Positions 27,782-37,993 are shown, counted from the first letter of the stretch. The stretch is DNA of 64,000 nt from Micromonospora kangleipakensis (GCF_004217615.1 NZ_SHLD01000001.1:2604001-2668000), one strand, 5' to 3'. Numbers and translations: made by a program. The notes: generated from the letters alone by a model not told the origin.

Positions 27782-28468
27782 TCAGTGGGCGGCGACGAAG
27801 ACCCGGGAGGCCACCTCGCGGGGCAGCCGGACCCGGTCGCCGGAGCGGTCGATCGACACGCCGTCCCGCTCCTGGGCCACGGTCACCGTGGCGCCCGGGT
27901 CCACGCCCGCCGCGTGCAGCTGCCGGAGCACGTCCGCGTCGGTCTGCACGCTCTCGCAGATCCGCCGGACCACGACCGGCCCGGAGAGGCCCGGGAACGC
28001 CAGGTTGCGCTCGGCCTCGGCGCCCTCGGCCTCGGGCTGCTCGGGGCTGCCCAGCTCCTCCAGCCCGGGGATCGGGTTACCGTACGGCGAGCGGGTCGGC
28101 CGGTTGAGCAGGTCGTAGACCCGCTTCTCGACCGCGTCGCTCATCACGTGCTCCCACCGGCAGGCCTCCTCGTGGGCCTCCTCGTAGGGCATCCCGATGA
28201 CGTTGACCAGCAGCAGCTCGGCCAGGCGGTGCTTGCGCATCACCGAGACGGCGGTGCTGCGGCCCAGCCCGGTGAGCGAAAGGTGCCGGTCGCCCTCGAC
28301 GGTGAGCAGGCCGTCCCGCTCCATCCGGGCGACGGTCTGGCTGACGGTGGGACCGCTCTGCCGCAGCCGCTCGGCGATCCGGGCACGCAGCGGCGGCACC
28401 CCCTCCTCCTCCAGCTCGAGGATGGTGCGCAGGTACATCTCGGTCGTATCGACCAGGTCATGCTTCAC
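27782..28468 (-). CDS. ideR: Iron-dependent repressor IdeR/DtxR
   Basis: This regulator binds Fe(II) and represses iron-uptake genes. The 228-residue length matches IdeR. The metal-site residues are all visible with an offset of one from DtxR numbering: Met11, His80, Glu84, His99, Cys103, Glu106 and His107 (in EEAHEEACRWEHVMS). Cys103 marks the iron-type rather than the manganese-type branch. An N-terminal winged helix and a C-terminal SH3-like domain follow the usual order. The GTG at 28468 has GGGAGG upstream. In mycobacteria ideR is next to sigB; here about 5 kb separates them. Confidence 0.93.
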   Translation of the reverse strand: MKHDLVDTTEMYLRTILELEEEGVPPLRARIAERLRQSGPTVSQTVARMERDGLLTVEGDRHLSLTGLGRSTAVSVMRKHRLAELLLVNVIGMPYEEAHEEACRWEHVMSDAVEKRVYDLLNRPTRSPYGNPIPGLEELGSPEQPEAEGAEAERNLAFPGLSGPVVVRRICESVQTDADVLRQLHAAGVDPGATVTVAQERDGVSIDRSGDRVRLPREVASRVFVAAH

Positions 28469-28566
28469 GTCAGCGGCCTCCCGGTGGTCGATGCTACCCC
28501 GGAGGCGCGCCGATCGGTCGCCCGCGAACAGCGAGGTCGCTGCCCGGATGGTGTTGACTGGACCGC

Positions 28567-29424
28567 ATGTCCGGAACCGAGGAGCTGCTGGTCGAGGCGG
28601 ACCAGCTCGCCGCCGAGCTCGACCGCACCGACCCGCCCACCCTGCTCGACGTCCGCTGGCGGCTCGTCGGCCCGCCCGGCCGGGACGACTACGCCGCCGG
28701 CCACCTGCCCGGCGCGGTCTTCGTCGACCTGGACACCGAGCTCTGCGGCCGGCCCGGCGCCGCCGGCCGGCACCCGCTGCCCGACCCCGCCGCGCTCCAG
28801 GCCGCGCTGCGGGCCGCCGGCGTCCGCGCCGGTCACCCCGTCGTGGTGTACGACGGCGGCGACGGCATGTCCGCCGCCCGCGCCTGGTGGACGCTGCGCT
28901 GGGCCGGGCACCGCCCGGTACGCCTGCTGCACGGCGGCTTCCCGGCCTGGGTCGCCGCCGGCCTGCCCACCTCCACCGAGCCGCCCACCCCGACCCCCGG
29001 CGACGTCACCGTCGCACCCGGCGCGCTGCCGGTCCTCGACGCCGGGGAGGCCGCCCGCCTCGCCGCCGCCGACTCCGGGGTGCTGCTCGACGTGCGCGCC
29101 GCGCCGCGCTACCGGGGCGAGATCGAGCCGATCGACCCGGTCGCCGGGCACGTGCCGGGGGCGGTGAACCTCCCCGCCCCCGAGTACGTCGGCGACGGCC
29201 GCTTCCCGGCCGCCGAGGCGCTGCGACAGCGGTTCGCCGCGGCGGGCGTGACCGACCCGGCGCCGGTCGGGGCGTACTGCGGATCCGGGGTGACCGCCGC
29301 ACAGGCCGTCCTCGCGCTGCACCTCGCCGGCCGGCCGGACGCCGCGCTCTACGTCGGCTCCTGGAGCAACTGGGTCGCCGACCCGGCCCGGCCGGTCGCC
29401 ACCGGGGAGACACCCGACCGGTAG
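28567..29424 (+). CDS. Sulfurtransferase (two rhodanese domains)
   Basis: The 285-residue protein has two tandem rhodanese domains. The first (residues 1-135) is inactive, with no catalytic Cys. The second ends in the active loop YCGSGVTAAQAVLAL. The CGSGVT loop is the 3-mercaptopyruvate sulfurtransferase type rather than the CRxGxT loop of thiosulfate rhodaneses. It moves sulfur to cyanide or thiol acceptors. The gene is 48 bp upstream of acuC and codirectional. Confidence 0.92.
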   Translation: MSGTEELLVEADQLAAELDRTDPPTLLDVRWRLVGPPGRDDYAAGHLPGAVFVDLDTELCGRPGAAGRHPLPDPAALQAALRAAGVRAGHPVVVYDGGDGMSAARAWWTLRWAGHRPVRLLHGGFPAWVAAGLPTSTEPPTPTPGDVTVAPGALPVLDAGEAARLAAADSGVLLDVRAAPRYRGEIEPIDPVAGHVPGAVNLPAPEYVGDGRFPAAEALRQRFAAAGVTDPAPVGAYCGSGVTAAQAVLALHLAGRPDAALYVGSWSNWVADPARPVATGETPDR

Positions 29425-29472
29425 GCAGCGCGTGCGGTGGGCGGCCGTCGGGCCTCGTGCGACGATGACCTC

Positions 29473-30654
29473 ATGGCCGACGACACGGTGGTGGTGTGGG
29501 ACGAGGCCCTCCTTGCCTACGACATGGGTGACCATCCCCTCGACCCGGTCCGGGTCGAGCTGACCATCGCGCTCGCCCGCGAGCTCGGCGTGCTGGACCG
29601 GCCCGGGGTCCGCCTGGTCAAACCGGAGCCGGCCGACGACGCGCTGCTGACCCGGGTGCACGACCCCCGTTACCTGGACGCGGTCCGGGCCGCGCCGCGC
29701 GACCCGCTCTTCGCCGGCTTCGGACTCGGTACGTCGGACAACCCCGTCTTCGACGGCATTCACGAGTCCAGCGCGCTGATCGCCGGGGCCAGCGTGGCCG
29801 CGGCCGAAGCGGTGTGGCACGGCGACGCCCGCCGCGCGGTCAACGTCGCCGGCGGCCTGCACCACGCGATGCCCACCCGGGCCGCCGGCTTCTGCGTCTA
29901 CAACGACCCGGCGGTGGCCATCGCCCGCCTGCTCGACCTCGGCGCCGAGCGGATCGCGTACGTCGACGTGGATGTGCACCACGGCGACGGCGTGCAGGAG
30001 ATCTTCTACCAGGACCCGCGGGTGCTCACGATCAGCCTGCACGAGACCCCGCTCGCCCTCTTTCCCGGCACCGGGTTCCCCGACGAGACCGGCGGGGCGG
30101 GCGCGGAGGGCAGCGCGGTCAACGTGCCGCTGCCGCCCGGGGTCGGCGACGCCGGCTGGCAGCGTGCCTTCCACGCGATCGTGCCGTCGGTGCTGCGGGC
30201 GTTCCGGCCCCAGCTGCTGGTCACCCAGTGCGGGGCGGACGGCCACCGGCTGGACCCGCTCGCCGACCTGCACCTGTCCGTGGACGGGCAGCGGGCCACC
30301 TACCTGGCGCTGCGCGCGCTCGCCGACGAGCTCTGCGACGGCCGCTGGGTGGCCTTCGGGGGCGGCGGGTACGCGCTGGTCGAGGTGGTGCCCCGGGCCT
30401 GGACCCACCTGCTCGCGATCGCCAGCGGCGAGCCGATCGACCCGGCCAGGCTCACCCCGCCGGCCTGGCGCGAGCTGGCCGCCGCGCGGCGGCCGGGCCG
30501 GGAGGTGCCGCTGCGGATGACAGACGACGCCGACCCGTCGTACGAGCCGTGGCAGCCGACCGGCGAGCCGAACGCGGTGGACCGGGCCATCGCGGCCAGC
30601 CGCCGGGCGGTCTTCCCGCTGCTGGGGCTCGACCCGCACGATCCCCGGGACTGA
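29473..30654 (+). CDS. acuC: AcuC-type deacetylase (histone deacetylase family)
   Basis: AcuC is a zinc-dependent lysine deacetylase that reactivates acetylated enzymes such as acetyl-CoA synthetase. The 393-residue protein shows GGLHHAMPTRAAGFCVYNDP, the zinc-ligand segment YVDVDVHHGDGVQEIFY and the second Asp/His region QCGADGHRLDPLADL, plus FGGGGYALVEVVPRAW. The ATG at 29473 follows the family start. The next gene, 25 bp downstream, encodes a Pat-type acetyltransferase, so writer and eraser are in one probable operon. Confidence 0.93.
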   Translation: MADDTVVVWDEALLAYDMGDHPLDPVRVELTIALARELGVLDRPGVRLVKPEPADDALLTRVHDPRYLDAVRAAPRDPLFAGFGLGTSDNPVFDGIHESSALIAGASVAAAEAVWHGDARRAVNVAGGLHHAMPTRAAGFCVYNDPAVAIARLLDLGAERIAYVDVDVHHGDGVQEIFYQDPRVLTISLHETPLALFPGTGFPDETGGAGAEGSAVNVPLPPGVGDAGWQRAFHAIVPSVLRAFRPQLLVTQCGADGHRLDPLADLHLSVDGQRATYLALRALADELCDGRWVAFGGGGYALVEVVPRAWTHLLAIASGEPIDPARLTPPAWRELAAARRPGREVPLRMTDDADPSYEPWQPTGEPNAVDRAIAASRRAVFPLLGLDPHDPRD

Positions 30655-30679
30655 GCCGGCGGTGGGGGAGGACCGACCG

Positions 30680-33235
30680 GTGACCACTGTCGAACAACCG
30701 GTGGATGTGCTGCTCAGCGACGGGACGACCGTCCAGCTGCGCCAGATCCGCCCGGACGACGCCCCGGCGATCGTGGCGATGCACTCGCGGTTCTCCGAGC
30801 GCACCCGCTACCTGCGCTACTTCTCGCCGTACCCGCGCATCCCCGAGCGGGACCTGCAGCGTTTCGTCAACGTCGACCACCAAGACCGGGAGGCGTTCGT
30901 GGTGCTGGCCGGCGGGCGGATCGTGGCCGTCGGCCGGTACGAGCGGCTCGGCCCCGGTTCCCCGGAGGCCGAGGTGGCCTTCGTGGTCGAGGACGAGTAC
31001 CAGGGGCGGGGCATCGGCTCGGTGCTGCTGGAGCACCTGGCCGACACGGCCCGCCGGTTCGGCATCGTGCACTTCGTCGCCGAGGTGTTGCCGGCCAACG
31101 GGGCGATGCTGCGGGTCTTCTCCGACTTCGGCTACCAGGTCCAGCGCCAGTACGCCGACGGCGTGGTGCACCTGAGCTTCCCGATCGCCCCCACCGAGGC
31201 GACCCTGGAGGTGCAGCGCGGCCGGGAGCACCGCACCGAGTCCCGCTCGATCGCCCGGCTGCTCGCCCCCCGCGGCATCGCCGTCTACGGGGCCAGCGCC
31301 ACCGGCCAGGGCGTCGGCGCGGCGGTGCTCGGGCACCTGCGCGACGGCGGGTTCACCGGGGCGATCGTGCCGGTGCACCCCACCGCGTCGACGGTGGCCG
31401 GGCTGCCCGCGTACCCGTCGGCGGCCGACGCCGGGCTCGACATCGACCTGGCGGTCGTCGCGGTGGCCCCGGAGGCGGTGACCGAGGTGGTCGCCGACGC
31501 CGCGAAGGCCGGCGCGCACGGCCTGGTCGTCATCTCCGCCGGCTTCGCCGAGGCCGGGCCGGAGGGGGCGGCCGCCCAGCGGGCCCTGGTCCGCGCCGCC
31601 CACCTGGCCGGCATGCGGGTGGTCGGCCCGAACTGTCTCGGCGTCGCCAACACCGACGGCGCGGTACGCCTCAACGCCACCCTCGCCCCGGTGCTGCCCG
31701 CCCCCGGCCGGGTGGGGATCTTCAGCCAGTCCGGCGCGTTCGGGGTGGCGCTGCTCGCCGAGGCGTCCCGGCGCGGGCTGGGCCTGTCCAGCTTCGTCTC
31801 GGCCGGCAACCGCGCCGACGTCTCCGGCAACGACCTGCTCCAGTACTGGCAGGACGACCCGGGCACCGACGTCATCACCCTCTACCTGGAGACCTTCGGC
31901 AACCCGCGCAAGTTCGCCCGGCTGGCCCGTCGGATCGGCCGGAGCAAGCCGGTGGTGGCGCTCGCCTCGCTGGCCCGGCCGCCGGGCGTCGGCGATGCGC
32001 CGGCCCTGGACGCCGCCGCGGTCAGCGCCCTCTTCGCCCAGTCCGGGGTGATCCGGGTGGACACCGTCGCCGAGCTGCTCGACGTGGGCGTGCTCCTGGC
32101 CCACCAGCCGCTGCCCGCCGGCCGCCGGGTCGCCGTGGTGGGCAACTCGTCGGCGCTGACCGGGCTGGCCGCCACCGCCTGCGCCGGCCAGGGCCTCACC
32201 GTCGCCGACGGGTACCCGCGCGACGTGGGCCCCCGGGCCGGCGCCGCCGAGTACGCCGCCGCCCTCGCCGCCTCCGCCGCCGACGAGGGCGTGGACGCGG
32301 TGGTGGCGGTCTTCGCTCCGCCGCTGCCCGGCCAGCTCGCCGACCCGGACGCCGACTTCACCGCCGCCCTGCCCGACGCGCTCGCCGCCGGCAAGCCGGT
32401 GGTGGCGACGTTCCTGGCCGGACGGGTGCCCGCCGGGGTGCCGGCGTACCCGAGCGTGGAGGAGGCGGTCCGGGCCCTCGCGCGGGTCACCACGTACGCC
32501 GACTGGCTGCGCCGGCCGCCCGGCGTGCTGCCCGAACTGGACCGGGTCGACCAGGCCGCCGTTCAGGCCGCGTTCCGGGCCGACGGCGCCGATCCGGCGG
32601 CGCTGCTGCGGGCGTACGGGATCGACGTGGTGGAGTCCGCGCCGGCGCGGACGGCCGACGAGGCGGTCGAGGTCGCCGGGCGGCTCGGCTGGCCGGTGGC
32701 GTTGAAGGCCGCCGCGCCCGGCCTGCGGCACCGCCTGGACCTCGGCGCGGTCCGCCTCGACCTGGCCGACGCGGCGGCGCTGCGCCGGGCGTACGCGGAG
32801 ATGGCCCCGGTCTTCGGCCCGGACGTGCTGGTCCAGCCGATGGTCCCGCCCGGCGTGGCCTGCGTGGTGGAGCTGATGGAGGATCCGGCGTTCGGGCCGG
32901 TGGTCGGCTTCGGGCTCGGCGGCGTCGCCACCGAGCTGCTCGGCGACCGGGCCTGGCGGGCCGTGCCGCTGACCGACCGGGACGCCGCCGAGCTGGTCGA
33001 CGAGCCCCGGGCCGCGCCGCTGCTGCGCGGCCACCGGGCCGCCGCCCCGGTGGACCGGGCCGCCCTGGTCGACCTGCTGCTGCGGGTCGGCCGGTTCGCC
33101 GACGAGCAGCCCCGGGTCCGCTCGCTGACCCTCAACCCGGTGCTGGCCCGCCCGGACGGCATCTCTGTGCTGCACGCCACCGTCCGCACCGGCCTCGAGG
33201 CTCCCCGTCCCGACACCGGTCCGCGCCGCCTCTGA
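30680..33235 (+). CDS. Pat-type protein acetyltransferase, GNAT fused to an acyl-CoA synthetase-like domain
   Basis: The 851-residue protein has a GNAT domain first (residues 15-165; acetyl-CoA loop EDEYQGRGIGSVLLEHL), then an NDP-forming acyl-CoA-ligase-like part. That part contains the CoA-binding domain (IAVYGASATGQGVGAAVLGH), ligase domains (VVGPNCLGVANTDGAVRLNA, GIFSQSGAFGVALLAEA) and an ATP-grasp region from about 640. The SHTGALAG-type segment holding the catalytic His of true ligases reads GVGDAPALD here, so the domain is probably a regulatory sensor. Salmonella Pat has the reverse order; GNAT-first is known from Streptomyces. The GTG at 30680 has GGGGGAGG (30664-30671) upstream. Likely substrates are acyl-CoA synthetases. 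Confidence 0.9.
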   Translation: MTTVEQPVDVLLSDGTTVQLRQIRPDDAPAIVAMHSRFSERTRYLRYFSPYPRIPERDLQRFVNVDHQDREAFVVLAGGRIVAVGRYERLGPGSPEAEVAFVVEDEYQGRGIGSVLLEHLADTARRFGIVHFVAEVLPANGAMLRVFSDFGYQVQRQYADGVVHLSFPIAPTEATLEVQRGREHRTESRSIARLLAPRGIAVYGASATGQGVGAAVLGHLRDGGFTGAIVPVHPTASTVAGLPAYPSAADAGLDIDLAVVAVAPEAVTEVVADAAKAGAHGLVVISAGFAEAGPEGAAAQRALVRAAHLAGMRVVGPNCLGVANTDGAVRLNATLAPVLPAPGRVGIFSQSGAFGVALLAEASRRGLGLSSFVSAGNRADVSGNDLLQYWQDDPGTDVITLYLETFGNPRKFARLARRIGRSKPVVALASLARPPGVGDAPALDAAAVSALFAQSGVIRVDTVAELLDVGVLLAHQPLPAGRRVAVVGNSSALTGLAATACAGQGLTVADGYPRDVGPRAGAAEYAAALAASAADEGVDAVVAVFAPPLPGQLADPDADFTAALPDALAAGKPVVATFLAGRVPAGVPAYPSVEEAVRALARVTTYADWLRRPPGVLPELDRVDQAAVQAAFRADGADPAALLRAYGIDVVESAPARTADEAVEVAGRLGWPVALKAAAPGLRHRLDLGAVRLDLADAAALRRAYAEMAPVFGPDVLVQPMVPPGVACVVELMEDPAFGPVVGFGLGGVATELLGDRAWRAVPLTDRDAAELVDEPRAAPLLRGHRAAAPVDRAALVDLLLRVGRFADEQPRVRSLTLNPVLARPDGISVLHATVRTGLEAPRPDTGPRRL

Positions 33236-33244
33236 CGGTCGGCG

Positions 33245-33652
33245 TCAGCCGCGGCTGGAGATCTGCTGCACCGCCCAGCCGTTGCCGTCCGGGTCGGTGA
33301 AGAAGACGAAGCCGACGTTGTCGAGGGGGTGCGGCACCGGGCGGGGGTTGCGCCCCACCACCTGGATCTCGCTGACGTCGACGCCCCGCTCGACCAGCTC
33401 CGCGCGGGCCTTCTCCAGGTCCGGCACGACCAGTTGGAGCCCCTTGAGCGAGCCCGGTGGCATGTCCGGGACCGCGCCGGTGCCGATCACGATCGAACAG
33501 CCCGAGCCCGGGGGAGTGAGCTGCACGATCCGTATGTCGTCGCCGATCCGGGTGTCGTGGTCGACGGCGAAGCCGAGGCGGTCGGCGTAGAACTCCTTGG
33601 CCCGGTCCACGTCGGAGACCGGCACCACCACCACTTCCAGGGTCCAGTTCAT
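33245..33652 (-). CDS. VOC (glyoxalase/bleomycin-resistance fold) protein
   Basis: The 135-residue protein has two beta-alpha-beta-beta-beta modules, seen as VVVVPVSDVDRAKEFYADRL at the start and GFVFFTDPDGNGWAVQQIS at the end. This is the vicinal oxygen chelate fold. The metal ligands are ambiguous and no substrate can be named. The ATG at 33652 starts MNWTLEVV; the longer reading adds an unlike segment. It converges on the Pat gene with a 9-bp gap. Confidence 0.88.
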   Translation of the reverse strand: MNWTLEVVVVPVSDVDRAKEFYADRLGFAVDHDTRIGDDIRIVQLTPPGSGCSIVIGTGAVPDMPPGSLKGLQLVVPDLEKARAELVERGVDVSEIQVVGRNPRPVPHPLDNVGFVFFTDPDGNGWAVQQISSRG

Positions 33653-33700
33653 GCCTTCGTACCCTGCCCGACCGGAGCGGAGAGTCAAGGGCGCCACACG

Positions 33701-33733
33701 GCGGAGGCCCCGGCGAACCGCCGGGGCCTCCGC
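33701..33733 (-). terminator. Terminator after sigB
   Basis: GCGGAGGCCCCGG (33701-33713) pairs with 33721-33733, and two further CG pairs close a three-base loop, giving a 15-bp perfect stem 12 bp past the sigB stop. Confidence 0.85.
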
Positions 33734-33744
33734 GTCCGGATGGA

Positions 33745-34761
<1,017 letters not shown>

Positions 34762-34881
34762 CTCTGTCTCTCCCCGTGTCCTTCGTGCCGCGTACCGGAT
34801 TCCGTACCGCGTGCCGGCGCGGTGGTGCCGGTGAGAACAGCTTGGCGGTCGGGGCGTGAAACGGGAGTGAGGCGATCGGGG

Positions 34882-34919
34882 AACCGACAGCAATACCGAC
34901 GGAACGTCGGGTGTCGGTT
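34882..34919. promoter_or_regulatory. Nested palindrome between sigB and spo0M
   Basis: Outer arms AACCGACA (34882-34889) and TGTCGGTT (34912-34919) enclose CCGACG (34896-34901) GAA CGTCGG (34905-34910). The site lies about 70 bp before spo0M and 120 bp before sigB, so one protein bound here could control both divergent genes. Confidence 0.5.
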
Positions 34920-34987
34920 GCCCGACCCGGTTACCGTGCCAGCGGCCGGCCACCGGGGCCCGGCAGCACAGGCGATCGGAGGACGTG

Positions 34988-35776
34988 GTGGTCTTCAAGC
35001 GGCTCATGCAGGCGATGGGTGTGGGTGGCCCCTCGGTGGAGACGGTGCTGGCCGACCCGAACTGCCGCCCGGGTGGGCACCTGGAGGGCCGGATCCAGGT
35101 GGTCGGCGGCGACCACGGGGTGGACGTCTCCTATGTGGCCCTCGGCCTGATGACCCGGGTCGAGGTGGAGAGCGGGGACTCCGATTACGACACCAACCAG
35201 GAGTTCGGCCGCCGTCAGGTCACCGGGCCGTTCCGGCTGGAGGCGGGGCAGCGGTACGACATCCCGTTCCGGTTCGACGTGCCGTGGGAGACGCCGCTGA
35301 CCGACCTGTACGGCCAGCACCTGCACGGGATGACGATGGGGCTGCGTACCGAGCTGGAGGTGGCCCGGGCGGTCGACTCCGGGGACCTGGACCCGGTGGC
35401 GGTGCACCCGCTGCCGGCCCAGGAGCGGCTGCTGGAGGCGCTGCTGCGGCTGGGCTTCCGGTTCGCCCGGGCCGACGTGGAGCGCGGGCACATCTACGGC
35501 GTACGGCAGAGCCTGCCGTTCTACCAGGAGATCGAGTTCCACCCCGCGCCGCAGTACGCCCGCGCGATCAACCAGCTGGAGGTCACCTTCGTCACCGATC
35601 CGCAGCAGGTGCAGGTGGTGCTGGAGATCGACAGGCGGGGCGGCCTCTTCACCGAGGGCCGCGACGCCTTCGGCCGCTTCACGGTCGACCACGCCACGGT
35701 CGACCGTACGGACTGGACCGCCCAGCTCGACGGCTGGCTCCGCCAGTCCATCCAGCGCCGCGGCCTCTTCTCCTGA
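34988..35776 (+). CDS. spo0M: Spo0M/SpoOM family sporulation-control protein
   Basis: The 262-residue protein has an arrestin-like beta-sandwich N-terminal domain (residues 1-130; [40 protein letters not shown]). A C-terminal domain follows with [20 protein letters not shown], both typical of Spo0M. In Bacillus this protein modulates sporulation and division; the role in actinobacteria is not settled. The GTG at 34988 is preferred to the GTG at 34985 because GGAGG (34978-34982) is then five bases away. Divergence from sigB suggests stress-linked control. Confidence 0.9.
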   Translation: MVFKRLMQAMGVGGPSVETVLADPNCRPGGHLEGRIQVVGGDHGVDVSYVALGLMTRVEVESGDSDYDTNQEFGRRQVTGPFRLEAGQRYDIPFRFDVPWETPLTDLYGQHLHGMTMGLRTELEVARAVDSGDLDPVAVHPLPAQERLLEALLRLGFRFARADVERGHIYGVRQSLPFYQEIEFHPAPQYARAINQLEVTFVTDPQQVQVVLEIDRRGGLFTEGRDAFGRFTVDHATVDRTDWTAQLDGWLRQSIQRRGLFS

Positions 35777-35801
35777 CCACCCCCGCGCGCGTCAGCCGCG
35801 T

Positions 35802-35858
35802 TGATCATGAAGTTGTTGCCGTCCGCATCGGCGGGTCAGGGCAATAACTTCATGATCA
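35802..35858. repeat. Inverted repeat with TGATCATGAAGTT arms
   Basis: TGATCATGAAGTTGTTGCC (35802-35820) faces GGCAATAACTTCATGATCA (35840-35858), pairing over 19 positions with one G-T type mismatch around a 19-base loop. It lies between converging spo0M and dtd. I recall closely similar TTGATCATGAAGTT elements between many Micromonospora genes, so this is probably a dispersed intergenic element as well as a terminator. Confidence 0.75.
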
Positions 35859-35860
35859 CC

Positions 35861-35915
35861 GGGGAGGCGGGGCGGGGCGGGGCGGGGCGGGGGAAGGGCG
35901 GGGGAAGGGTGGGTG
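35861..35915 (+). repeat. G-tract array with G-quadruplex potential
   Basis: The plus strand has about ten runs of three to five G separated by one to three bases, starting with repeats of GGGGC. It directly abuts the 3' end of dtd and follows the inverted repeat. Confidence 0.7.
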
Positions 35916-35917
35916 GG

Positions 35918-36340
35918 TCAGAGGTCGAGGAGGAGGGTGCGGGGGCCCACGTTGACGCTCTCCACCAGCATGTGGGCGCGGAAGCGGCCGGTCTCGACCT
36001 TGGCGCCGCGGGCGCGCAGCGCCTCGACGACCGCCGTCACCAGGGGTTCGGCGACCTCTGCCGGGGCTGCCGCAGTCCAGCTCGGCCTTCTGCCCTTGCG
36101 GGCGTCGCCGTAGAGGGTGAACTGGCTGACCACCAGGATCGGGGCGCCGGTGTCGGCGGCGCTGCGCTCCTCGTCCAGGATGCGCAGCTCGTGGATCTTG
36201 CGGGCCATCGTGGCGGCGAGGTGCGGGGTGTCGGCGTGGGTCACCCCTAGCAGCACCAGCAGGCCGTCGGCGATCTCACCGACCACCTCGCCGTCGACGG
36301 TCACGCTGGCCCGGCTGACCGTCTGCACGACCGCCCGCAT
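35918..36340 (-). CDS. dtd: D-aminoacyl-tRNA deacylase Dtd
   Basis: Dtd removes D-amino acids mischarged on tRNA. The 140-residue protein begins [20 protein letters not shown], carries [17 protein letters not shown] with the catalytic-site SQxT motif, and ends with the cross-subunit Gly-cisPro motif as NVGPRT. The usual form is NxGPVT, so the Val-to-Arg change is unusual. The ATG overlaps the stop of the upstream methyltransferase gene (TGATG), so translation is coupled. Confidence 0.93.
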   Translation of the reverse strand: MRAVVQTVSRASVTVDGEVVGEIADGLLVLLGVTHADTPHLAATMARKIHELRILDEERSAADTGAPILVVSQFTLYGDARKGRRPSWTAAAPAEVAEPLVTAVVEALRARGAKVETGRFRAHMLVESVNVGPRTLLLDL

Positions 36341-37821
36341 CAGTCGGCCACCGGCTCGATGATGCCGCGCTCGACCAGGTGCGCCACGATCGGGCCGGCC
36401 GCCTCGGCCAGCTCCTGGGGGGCGACGTCGTGCGCGACGGCGAGCAGGGCGAGCTGGTCGCGCAGTGGCAGCCGGCCGTCGGCCCCGCCGACCAGGGCGA
36501 GCACCAGCGGGTCGATCTCCTCCGACCAGCGCAGCCCGTGCGGCATGGCGAGCACCTGCCGGTCCACCGCCCAGCCCTCGTCGCCCATGGTGGCCTCCTG
36601 CCGGAGCTGGAGCCCCTCGGCGGCCCGGTAACGCGCGGCGAGCAGCGCGTCGGTGTCGCGTGCCCGGAGCCAGTCCTGGCGGTCGAACCAGGCGGCGATC
36701 TGGTCCCCCATCGGCGGCTCCACCCGCTGGCGCAGGTCCTCCACCCGGACCGCCGGCTGGTCGTGGCCGGAGCGGCGCAGCGAGACGATGCCGAAGCCGA
36801 TCGCCTCCACCTTGTGCGCGTCGAACCAGTCCAGCCAGGCCGCCATCCGCTGCGGATCGGCGGCCTCGCCGACGTCGGTGAGCCACAGGTTGACGTACGC
36901 CATCGGGTCGGCCACCTCGCGCTGGATCACCCAGGCGTCCAGCCCCGTGCCGGCGAACCAGCCGGCCACCCGCTCGTTCCACTCCTCACCGGTGACGTGC
37001 ACCCAGTTGGCCAGGTACTGCATGGTGCCACCCGCGGTGAGCAGGTGCGGCGCGGCGGCGGCCAGTTCGGCGCCGATCGCGTCGCCGACCCGCCCGGAGT
37101 CCCGGTAGACGTGGGTGGTGGTGCCCGGCCCGACCACGAACGGCGGGTTGCTCACCACCAGGTCGAAGCGGCGGCCGGCGACCGGGGCGACCAGGTCGCC
37201 GCGGAGCAGCTCCCAGTCCTGGCCGTTGAGTGCGGCGGTGGTGGCGGCGAAGCGCAGCGCCCGCTCGGAGACGTCGGTCGCGGTGACCGTCCGGGCGTGG
37301 GTGGCCAGGTGCAGCGCCTGCACTCCGGAGCCGGTGCCCAGGTCCAGCGCGGTCTCCACCGGGCGGCGGACGGTCGCGCCGATCAGCGTCTGGGTGGCGC
37401 CGCCGATGCCCAGCACGTGCTCGGCGTGCAGCGGCTTCCCGGGCCGGGCGCTGGCCGGCACGTCGGCGAGCACCCACCACTCGTCCCCGTACGGCTCCAG
37501 GTCGACGCCGGCGCGCAGGCCGTCGCCGTGCCGCTCGACGATCCCGCCGGCGAGGGCCTCCTCGACGGTCAGCGGCGCGAGCGCGGCGGCCACCGCCGCC
37601 GCCGGCTCGGTCTGGTCGCAGATGAACACCCGGATCAGGGTGGCGAGCGGGTCGCGGTCCTCGGTGGCGCGCAGCGCGGCCCGGAAGTCGTTGCGGGCCA
37701 CCGCGCCGGTGGCCTGCGAACCGAGCCGGCCGGCGATGCCGTTCGAGGTGAAGTCCGCCCGGGTCAGCGCGGTGCGCAGCGCCTCGACTCCGGCGGGGGA
37801 GAGCAGCATGTCGTGTTCCAC
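36340..37821 (-). CDS. DUF7059 / class I SAM methyltransferase
   Basis: The 493-residue protein has an N-terminal helical DUF7059-like domain ([20 protein letters not shown]) and a central methyltransferase with motif [20 protein letters not shown] and the catalytic [18 protein letters not shown] marks enzymes that methylate planar nitrogens, such as PrmC or N6-adenine methylases. A C-terminal domain of about 150 residues follows. The target is unknown. GTG at 37821 has AGGATGG upstream; ATG at 37809 is an alternative. It forms an operon with dtd. Confidence 0.85.
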   Translation of the reverse strand: MEHDMLLSPAGVEALRTALTRADFTSNGIAGRLGSQATGAVARNDFRAALRATEDRDPLATLIRVFICDQTEPAAAVAAALAPLTVEEALAGGIVERHGDGLRAGVDLEPYGDEWWVLADVPASARPGKPLHAEHVLGIGGATQTLIGATVRRPVETALDLGTGSGVQALHLATHARTVTATDVSERALRFAATTAALNGQDWELLRGDLVAPVAGRRFDLVVSNPPFVVGPGTTTHVYRDSGRVGDAIGAELAAAAPHLLTAGGTMQYLANWVHVTGEEWNERVAGWFAGTGLDAWVIQREVADPMAYVNLWLTDVGEAADPQRMAAWLDWFDAHKVEAIGFGIVSLRRSGHDQPAVRVEDLRQRVEPPMGDQIAAWFDRQDWLRARDTDALLAARYRAAEGLQLRQEATMGDEGWAVDRQVLAMPHGLRWSEEIDPLVLALVGGADGRLPLRDQLALLAVAHDVAPQELAEAAGPIVAHLVERGIIEPVAD

Positions 37822-37993
37822 GTCGCCATCCTGCCTCGCGACCGGTGCGGATCGGCCGGCACCCGGGACATCCATACCGTGGCCCGTAGGTATCGGCCAC
37901 TGTCTCCACCGGCGGACCCGACCCCTGTCCGCCGGGCCGGTCGCGTATTGCCTCGGGGAGTCGGCGCGGCCGACGCACCGCGGAGGCGGCAGG

